Below, in pieces: positions 56,946-64,000 of a stretch of 64,000 nucleotides of DNA; position 1 is the stretch's first letter; each line of letters begins with the position of its first letter. The stretch is from Cristatella mucedo (lineage: Eukaryota > Bryozoa > Phylactolaemata > Cristatellidae): NCBI GenBank assembly GCA_009760855.2, contig WPIO01000021.1, positions 5,326,001 through 5,390,000 of the forward strand. The letters run 5' to 3'. Below the pieces are notes generated by a model that was not told the origin of the DNA, searched no databases, and saw nothing but the letters and a program-made list of their open reading frames with translations. Made by a program: the position numbers and the translations under genes.

Positions 56946-58447
56946 TGTGAAGCTCCTGAAAGCCCATTGGGTTCGGCTGCAACCGGTTACGTTACCCAAG
57001 TCATTTTTTGACAAGCTAGGTGTTCACGATGAGGATTGTTCAAAAGCCGAAGCAGTACCACATAGCAGCCTCCCAAGCTAAGGACTAAGCTCTGGCCACG
57101 GCCAAACTTCTTCAAATTGTACTCTAAAGTTAGATTGTACCGAGTGATCAGAGGGTGCAGAACTTAGCCTATGCCCGATCTTGGTGTTGGGGCAAAGGCA
57201 GCCTGGCCGGTCTATGCAGCTATGGAGTCCTGTGTAGCCGTGCAGATATGCAGGCAATTGTATGTATTTATTATTGTATTATTAAATGTAGGCTGGGTTT
57301 TGACCGCTGCCCTCCTATGTAGGCACGAAAGTGCTTCAGGGTGGTCAGGCCAGAGAAGCAGGCTTCGAGTGTAGGCAGTCAAGTTTGAAACTCCAAAACA
57401 AGCATCACGTGATAGCAAGCGAACTGATCACAGTATACCACACTGAATGAACCAGAAGGTGCATAGATAGTAATATTATGCCTATCATTGCTAGTCAACA
57501 GTGGTTTGCCCATATATGCCACAGCAATCGCCTTACAGACTCATCTAGCATCCTTGGTCTGATGTGGGTCAGGCCTGACAGTAAGTGGCAGCTTCTATAT
57601 TCTGGTGGTCGATTCATGGGCAAGAAGATACCATGCTAAGGCAAGGCAAAAGTTCATCATCAAGCATTAGTAAAAAAAAAAAGCCTGGATCATCAGTGGT
57701 CCAGTATGACAACTCAAAGTGCCCTATTAGGCAGGCCAGCATGAAAACTTGAAGCCATGGCCAGTACGATAGGTGGAAGTGTGCAAGTCAGCATGCGCAT
57801 CGGCTCGGTGCCGATCGGCACTCGAAGGCCGACGACAAATTCATGCAGCAATCCCACAGGGTCAAACGAGTCCCCTCCATCCCCCCCCCCCCCGGCAGCC
57901 GAGCCTTCCAGAAGTTTCCACCCACGCTGGCTTATAGGTCAAATCGATTTATATTCGAGCTGAAGACTGGACAACTGTTTATTTAAAGTAAGATGCTTTA
58001 CATGGGCTGGTAAGGCAGTAATTTTCCACTACTTGCCGGCACGTTAGTACTCAGCAAGCTCTCGTGGAAACCGATGTATACCGTGCGATTTTGGTCGAGT
58101 TTGCCCCCAGCTCTTATTACCCGGTGGTTTTAAGCAGCAAGAGGTCTTTACAGTGGTGCACCGGATTGTGCGAGACCAAATCGAAGTCAGAAGAACTGCC
58201 GAGGCAAAAAACACTGCATGCACACTTAATGCCTTCACGTCGTCAGTGAGACGTGCTGTCGATGAAGACTTGCCAGCACAATTCTCTGGTGGTGAGGGCA
58301 TTTAGAAACCATAATAGAACGCATTCCTTGGACTGTGGAGCCGCTAGCTATGTTCTCCGGAACCGGCGACTCAACCGATGGCCCCAACGGTAGTCCACCG
58401 CTTCTGCGGCTTACTGGCATGCCGCGATGGCAGTTGCCAGGTTGCTC

Positions 58448-58450
<3 letters not shown>

Positions 58451-58523
<73 letters not shown>
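58451..58523 (+). repeat. (GA)n microsatellite
   Basis: About 36 uninterrupted GA units. Confidence 0.97.
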
Positions 58524-58527
<4 letters not shown>

Positions 58528-58989
58528 TTCAGGTTCAGGCCTCCTAACTCGGTTGCTCTCCATCGGCAATTCTCTTCCTTTGCCACACTCTTCGATCGTC
58601 AGCTAATACCCAACTAGAGAGAACGGGCATGAACTACCATGCCTGACTGCTGTTGCTGCTATCTCAACCATTGACACGGATTGCAATCAGCTTGAGCAGT
58701 GGAATTACAATCCATACACCAGCTGCAATGCAAGACCAGCAATCTTAAAGCGCACTTACAGTAGCCCTACAATGGCCTATCCCCATCTAAGCCTTCCTTG
58801 CTGGGACACATACCATGGCAAATCTCCCACCCACCCCCCATCGGACTGATGCCATGGTCTGCAGAAGCAGCATCTTCCTGCAAATGAAGGTTAGATAGAA
58901 GTTGGAATGAACGCCGTCATTTCAGTCTCGGGAATGAGCGCAGCCTTCTCCAGCAAGGCTGACATCAACTATAATAGACTAATGCTAAC

Positions 58990-59111
58990 GACACGGTTAA
59001 GGTGCTCGCACCGACTAAGGTCTGGCTGAGGTCGTGGGCTCGAGCCCTGAGGCATAAGTGAAGCGCCTGAATAGAGATTTAGTTCTCTTGGGGCGCTATA
59101 CAAACGAATTA
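58990..59111 (+). repeat. SINE-A copy, 5'-truncated
   Basis: Begins at 'ACACGGTTAAGGTGCTCGCA' (A-box partly lost), then 'GAGGTCGTGGGCTCGAGCCC' and the tail 'AAGCGCCTGAATAGAGATTT', 'AGTTCTCTTGGGGCGCTATA', ending in a TA run. Confidence 0.85.
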
Positions 59112-59460
59112 TATATATATATATATAATTCCACTGTCTTTTACAGGCAGGCCAAATACGTGGAACCGTCATGTTTCAGCCAAATTCAAATCGGTGTGAC
59201 CTCGTTGCTCGTGATAAGCATGTTTTTATTCGGTCCTATTCGAGGGTTTTTCAACTAACCAGCCATCAGCTGGTAGCAGAACGAGAGCTCTTTTGCTGAG
59301 TGACTCGACGAAACAATCCTCAAAAGTGGGCTCGCCGAGAAGTAGCAAATAGGCTGCCACGATCAGTAAATGATTAACTTGCAGCCGAGATCCAAAAGCT
59401 TTTATACAAAAAACCATTTCCCACAAAAACAATTTCCCATACAGGATCGTCTCCTCCTAT

Positions 59461-59551
<91 letters not shown>
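59461..59551 (+). repeat. (CA)n-(CT)n compound microsatellite
   Basis: About 29 CA units directly followed by about 15 CT units. Confidence 0.97.
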
Positions 59552-60044
59552 GAATACAGTTGCTAAACAGCCGACAACTTATCCTACAGCCATTCAACTA
59601 CCACTGTCTTATAAAAGGCATGCGAAAAACGACGCATCACGAAAGCCACTTGATTTTGGGAGGGAAAGCGATACAAACCAACAACCATGGTTGCTCCGAG
59701 CAAGCAAAGAATGTTGGGCTTAGGGATCCTGTCTGGCGCGACACGAGTTACACTCGCCTCCAACATTCCAGCCGCGGCTCAAAGGGAATCTGGTCAGCTC
59801 GTTGCTAGCGAGATGGCCACTACCAGCAGGCAAGGTGACAGATTCGTATCTCACAAAGCGATGAGACTCCTTGGAGCTCGCAGCCCGGCCTGGCGTGCGA
59901 GTGCCATGACGGGACAGCCCGGCGAGAGATCCCTGTCTGACACAGAGAAGAGAGATCAACTGATTCGCCAGCCTAGCTTGCATAGCATCAGATGAGCCTT
60001 GGCGGCTGCCACTCCAGCCTGCAGCTGGCAATGGGAATTTGCCC

Positions 60045-60100
60045 ACGGCAAGACTCGAGCCCGCGATCTGGTTCGTGACGAGTGAGCACCTAACGCCTAT
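60045..60100 (-). repeat. tRNA-like SINE remnant
   Basis: The minus strand shows 'TAGGCGTTAGGTGCTCACTC' (A-box-like) and 'GATCGCGGGCTCGAGTCTTG' (B-box-like). The 3' part is not recognisable. Confidence 0.45.
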
Positions 60101-60456
60101 AATAGGCGCAGACCCAGAGCCAAGTCGTCGGGGTGAGGGAACAGAACGAATTTTCGGCCGGCAATGGGTGGCATTCGCGGCTGGCTGCAGCGCTGCGCCC
60201 TCCCGGTGCAGCGGCATCCCCCTCTCCCGCCAATACCGACGCTCCGCAGAGGCCGCCGAGCCGCGCGCCGGGCTCGGCTCGGCGGCGCCTCCGTCGGCCG
60301 GCGCTCCATGGCGACGCGCGAGCGCAGCGTCGCCGGGCGCGGGGAGCGCTGGCGCGGACCGTCGCCCGACGCGGGCTGGCCAAGGTTCCGAATCGCTGCG
60401 TTCCGAATCCTGCGGCGGGGCCGCCCTGCGAGCGGCCCGCGGCGGCGGCGGCTTAC

Positions 60457-60537
60457 GTTCGTGAAGTTGGCGTAGCCGCTTACTCCGCACGCCAGAAACA
60501 GCGCGGCGGCGGCGGCGGCGATCGTCGCGGCATCCAT
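60457..60537 (-). CDS. Signal-peptide exon (first coding exon of receptor-like gene)
   Basis: 27 codons from an ATG in a strong start context (ACCATGG) to a GTAAGC donor in phase 0. The peptide is a textbook signal sequence: a short N-region 'MDAAT', a hydrophobic core 'IAAAAAALFLACG', then 'VSGYANFTN', with likely cleavage after the Gly/Ser/Gly stretch. A second GTAAGC donor at 60479-60483 is also in phase 0 and would end the exon at 60484 (18 codons). The next compatible minus-strand exon that I find is the transmembrane exon at 55.04 kb. The upstream region is CpG-rich, as expected for a promoter. Confidence 0.65.
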
Positions 60538-61210
60538 GGTCGAGCACGAGCTCTTACAGTCGACTAGGCCGGGTAAGGGGGCCCATATGCGTACGCGAGC
60601 GTACGCGGGCAGTAGCGTGCGCGCACGTCCACAGGAGCCGCACCCGGAAGTTTAGCAGCGGCCCCCAACGCCCGCCGCGCCAATCAAGCTCGCCTAACCT
60701 CGGACGAAAGGAGGCGAAGGTCGTCGCTTGCGCTGCGTCGGCTGGAGCGACCGCGCGCAGCACGCGCTACAGCCGACTGAGGAGCTAGCGGCCGTTGGCC
60801 AAGGACGGCGGCGGCCGCCGCCGCCAGTTCTGAGCGCGCGCGACGCGATCCTACGCTGGCCAGCCGGCCGCCGCCGCCGCCAGTTCTGAGCGCGCGCGAC
60901 GCGATCCTACGCTGGCCAGCCGGCCGCCGCCGCCACGCGTTCTTGGTCCGGCGGCGGCGACGGGGCCAGAACGCGCGGGCGCGCGGCCTTTTAGGCGGCC
61001 CGACGGCGGCTCGCGTCCGCGTTGCGCCACTCGCGACTGACGTGCGTCGCCGCGCCGCTGTCGCTGCCCGCCGCTGCGGCGGCCGCGTGAAAGGTCCGAC
61101 CGTGTCCGAAGAGGAGGGTCCGACGGCGAGCGCGGTGCGCGAGGCGGAACGTATCCGCGTGGGACGCGGGGTGAATCGTCCGGACGGATTGCCTCTCGGA
61201 TAAAGGACCC
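60538..61210. promoter_or_regulatory. CpG island upstream of the signal-peptide exon
   Basis: Very GC- and CpG-rich (with the first exon, about 60180-61200). The many long overlapping ORFs here result from composition. Likely the promoter of the minus-strand receptor-like gene, possibly bidirectional. Confidence 0.6.
60814..60927 (+). repeat. Perfect 56-bp tandem duplication
   Basis: Two head-to-tail copies with a period of 56 bp: 'cagttctgagcgcgcgcgac' occurs at 60825 and again at 60881, and 'ctggccagccggccgcc' at 60856 and 60912. No differences seen. Confidence 0.92.
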
Positions 61211-63409
61211 TATGCATGTCCAAAAGTTACCCGCCCACGGCGATAATTTCGCCTAGAAACTACAGAGTAGCATCATTTCTGAGTGGCGAGAAACGCACGT
61301 GTACTGCAATTCGTGTCCACGGCTTACGATAACGTACAATTTCAGCCATAGACGGCCGTCAAACGAGACGCGACGTGTTGGTGGTAGGTACCGAGTAATG
61401 TCGATGCAGCTAAGAGCAGCTGCTAACACCGTTACTCTAGGTCCACCGGGGAGTTGGCATTCATTGTTATTTTAATTTTATTATTTATTTTTCATTAATA
61501 TTCTTTATTATTAATCATTTTTATTATTATGTATTCCGATTAGGGCTTTATCAAGTGCGTTATTATAATAGATTGCCCAGGAGAACCGTGTCCATCAAAA
61601 GGTTCACTTACGCCAGACTTTTGTCGTGGATTGTTGTGCACTGGGATATGGGCCTGGGCAATTGCAGTGTATTGCATTAAAACGGCCGAGCCCATTGTCA
61701 AAAAATTGTGCCGATTATACCGTGTACTAATGGTGGTGTAATATGCGATCGAGGCTAGAACTTTTTGTGCACGATTTCCAGTCGTTTTGCGGCGGGTTTC
61801 GTGGACCCAGGCCACTGCAGTCGATTGCACGAAAGCGAGCATGCGAAATAGCGAGAAGTTTTCTAGGTACATGCGAAAGATAGCGAGGTACAGCATGCAC
61901 TGTCCAAGTTGAATCTTCGTCCAGCCGACTTTCGATGGATTTTCGCTGGATCAGGGTGGATTGCAGTAGTGGCTAGCGAATTTGAAATCCGTTCGCACGA
62001 GAACTCGCGAAAAAAGCATTTGTAACGCCGAAGGCTCGGCGGAGTAGGCGTAACCTGCCGCTTACTACGCTGCGTAACCCGCTGCCGAATGCGGTTCGAT
62101 TCGCGTCTACGCGCAATAAGCCGGCCGCCACGAAACGAGCGTTTCTGGCGCTCACCTACTTACCATTACTATGGGGTTCGTGAGTTCGCGGCGTGAATTG
62201 GAAAGAGATAAGCACGAATAGAGGATTTTACTGAGCTTTATTCGTAAGCGCACAAGGTCGCTGCGCGTCTAGCTCAGTTTTGTCTCCACACTCTGCGAAG
62301 GCTCTCGACAGCACAAGCACTCTTGCGGGGGAAACACGTTCGCGATATCTTACACACCAAACCGAACTACTTCTAGTTCGCATCGGCAAATCCCTATGCG
62401 GGGACCACGTGCGCGCGCGCGCACACACACACAAGGCGAGTACGGGCGCTATGCGACCGCATTCGGCGGCGTCCACCGAATCCTCCTGGCGCGGCCTCGT
62501 CCTGTCCCGTCAATCGTCGGCGAACAGCCCGCCCTCTTCCCACGCTCTCGGAGAAATGAGTCCGGCAACTACCGGCTCCTGCGGCGTCGAAACAACGCCG
62601 CAGGAGCCGGAGAGGCTTCGAGCGTCGCTCAACTATTAAATACTTGGCCGAGACGATGGGGCGAGAGCTCACGATATCGGGCCCGGCGGCACTGTGAGCC
62701 GTTATGATAAGGATTTAATACCGTCGCTCCACCACCGGATGCGCATTCCCGTCCCAGCTTGAATGCCGAAAAGGTCCCGGACAATTGTTTTGGACAGTTA
62801 TGGCTCAGTTTGACAGGCCAGCCAACATCGATCAGCCGCTCGTGCGGATAGCAGACCGATTCTAAAGGCCGAATCGCTATAGCTGGTGCTCCTCTCCAGC
62901 TCATTGCTCCATGATAAAAAAAAGTTGTTTCGCCGCCGAGCAGGTCTCGTTCCCGCTAAAATTGAGCCAAGGCTAGAGCTGCGCTACACGATGGCGTAAA
63001 ATTTGGTGAACACACTAGAACTACGCATAGTGCACTACAACAGTGACAAGAAATGTGTGCTTTGCAATGCCGATTTCCTATTGGTTTTCACTTATTTAGA
63101 TCGAGTTGTGATGCTTCATTGCACCGGGTATCGGTCTCAATTTAAAAAAGGTTTAAAGGGGCTTCCGGGCGTGGCTTTTTTCAGTGCCAAGATTTAAGCT
63201 CCCGCAAAATGTCACAAGGTCACTTTTTAAACGCGGTGAGAGCCCATCCGGTTGGCGTTCCTTCAGAGCGAATAATCGGCTCCTGATTCCACAAGAGTTT
63301 GCCATTTCTTTTTAAAAATATAAATTGTTTTTATAGTCAAGGGGTGGGTCAACAAGGCCTGCGAGGCGGCTCGGCCAGTCGCCATATTTAGGCCTCAAAT
63401 GAACTTCAA
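61211..63409. other. No supported gene
   Basis: Contains an AT-rich patch (61465-61540), a LINE-tail-like scrap ('GCTTTATCAAGTGCGTTATT' at about 61545), a (GC/AC) purine-pyrimidine run at 62410-62433 and a perfect hairpin at 62572-62610. ORFs overlap on both strands. Confidence 0.45.
62572..62610. repeat. Perfect 15-bp GC-rich hairpin
   Basis: The arm CCGGCTCCTGCGGCG (62572-62586) pairs fully with 62596-62610 across a 9-nt loop. Confidence 0.9.
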
Positions 63410-63512
63410 ACTCATCCTTCGGCGACCCTGCGTTAGCGGTAGTGAAAGTCGCCAAGGTTCTTCTGCCGCTATACAAATGGGGTTGTTAAATCAGCTACTT
63501 TTTGTTTTTAGC
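63410..63512 (+). repeat. SINE-B 3' half
   Basis: 'TTCTGCCGCTATACAAATGG' then 'GGTTGTTAAATCAGCTAC' and a T-rich end, as in other SINE-B copies. Confidence 0.55.
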
Positions 63513-63513
63513 T

Positions 63514-63858
63514 CGTCTGCTGCCAAAGCCTGGAACTTTCTCCAGACTGACGTCACGACATCCCCTGACATGACGACATTTAAAAAGAAGCCTAAAACAC
63601 ACCTGTTTATAACAGAATTTAATGGGTTCGTGTCAATCGTCCTTTATGTACTTATGCTTTCTGTCGCTGTGCCTACTGCTACTGACCGCATCTACAGGTT
63701 GAAGCTATGCATTTCACATCTAACAATGTTTCTGCCCGATGACCTTGCGAGCATTGCCACTAATCATTTTGTTGATTTCTTTACAGAATCTGTAAAGTGC
63801 CAAGAAAGAGATTCAGTTCTCTTATGATGCTATAGAAATGCATTATTATTATTATGAT
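63514..63858 (+). mobile_element. L2-type LINE 3' end, diverged
   Basis: End of the RT ORF ('AAKAWNFLQTDVTTSPDMTT', 'FKKKPKTHLF'), 3' UTR, then 'AAGTGCCAAGAAAGAGATTC', 'AGTTCTCTTATGATGCTATA' (hairpin) and an ATT tail. Confidence 0.85.
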
Positions 63859-63904
63859 ATAGAGGGCGCCACCGGGCCTAGGAGGCTGCTAGAATATAAA
63901 AAGC

Positions 63905-64000
63905 AATTCATTTGTATTGGACCCTTAGAGAATTTAATCTCTACCCTGGGACTTTACATGTGCCGCGGGACTCGAGCCCAGGACCTCAGTCATCTAAGGC
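63905..64000 (-). repeat. SINE-A copy, cut by window end
   Basis: The minus strand shows 'GGTCCTGGGCTCGAGTCCCG' (B-box region) and the hairpin-type tail with 'GTAGAGATTAAATTCTCTAA'. The A box lies at or beyond the edge. Confidence 0.75.

Larger units (their letters stand above)
55043..60456. other. Intron between signal-peptide and transmembrane exons (inferred)
   Basis: Unique DNA with a SINE-B (56838-56945), a SINE-A (58990-59111), a tRNA-like remnant (60045-60100) and microsatellites at 58.5 and 59.5 kb. No extracellular domain exon with good splice sites was found, though short or divergent exons may hide here. Confidence 0.5.

Noticed and set aside
59226..59432. Minus-strand frame with 'TFEDCFVESLSKRALVLLPA'
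   Set aside because: Looks protein-like but has no start, splice sites or recognisable family; too little to call.
59720..60547. 275-codon minus-strand ORF and several other long ORFs in the GC-rich region 59.7-61.2 kb
   Set aside because: CpG-rich DNA has few stops in any frame. Only the short signal-peptide frame with a good start context and donor is supported.
60684..61223. 179-codon Arg/Ala-rich minus-strand ORF
   Set aside because: Composition artefact of the CpG island; it spans the 56-bp duplication.

Overview
The window looks like a piece of an animal nuclear genome, most likely an aquatic invertebrate. I cannot name the species. The reasons are spliced host genes with GT-AG introns, L2/CR1-type LINEs, tRNA-derived SINEs, several MITE-like DNA elements, long (GA)n/(CA)n/(GATA)n microsatellites, and an integrated Maverick/adintovirus-like DNA element. 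Host DNA is roughly half GC. The integrated element (about 18.5-38.56 kb) is strongly AT-rich.

Layout. (1) 1-12.44 kb, minus strand: the 5' two-thirds of a PIF1 DNA helicase gene. Six exons plus the edge of a seventh fit together in phase. The first exon (12.18-12.44 kb) is separated from the second (4.62-4.98 kb) by a 7.2 kb intron holding a 2.5 kb L2-type LINE, a SPIN-like hAT remnant, a pogo-like MITE and SINEs. (2) 12.44-18.5 kb: a CpG-rich promoter-like stretch, then intergenic repeats, including a SINE split by what looks like a solo LTR. (3) 18.5-38.56 kb: a decayed Maverick/Polinton (adintovirus-like) element with inverted termini that each carry internal inverted arms. It has a retrovirus-type integrase, protein-primed PolB, double-jelly-roll major capsid protein, PLA2-domain minor protein, a lambda-exo/YqaJ-like nuclease, an HNH endonuclease, and two proteins with phage-tail-fibre-like repeats. 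A LINE (27.47-30.43 kb) is inserted in one fibre-like gene. (4) 38.56-64 kb: host DNA with three minus-strand exons, all phase 0: signal peptide (60.46-60.54 kb), transmembrane segment (54.80-55.04 kb) and a 273-residue cytoplasmic tail rich in tyrosine motifs (40.51-41.33 kb). I infer one gene for a single-pass, phosphotyrosine-signalling membrane protein. Its large introns hold LINE and SINE fragments and microsatellites. Its promoter region is a CpG island with a perfect 56-bp tandem duplication.

How the parts relate. The viral genes once formed a self-synthesising DNA element: the integrase joins the ends, PolB copies the DNA, the capsid and PLA2 proteins build and release particles, and the fibre-like proteins may bind receptors. 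Almost every long viral gene now has frameshifts or in-frame stops, so this copy is dead as an autonomous element. I recognised no packaging ATPase or maturation protease. The LINEs and SINEs share a 3' hairpin tail, which suggests that the SINEs were mobilised by the L2-type LINE.

All homology calls come from reading motifs by eye. No database search was run.
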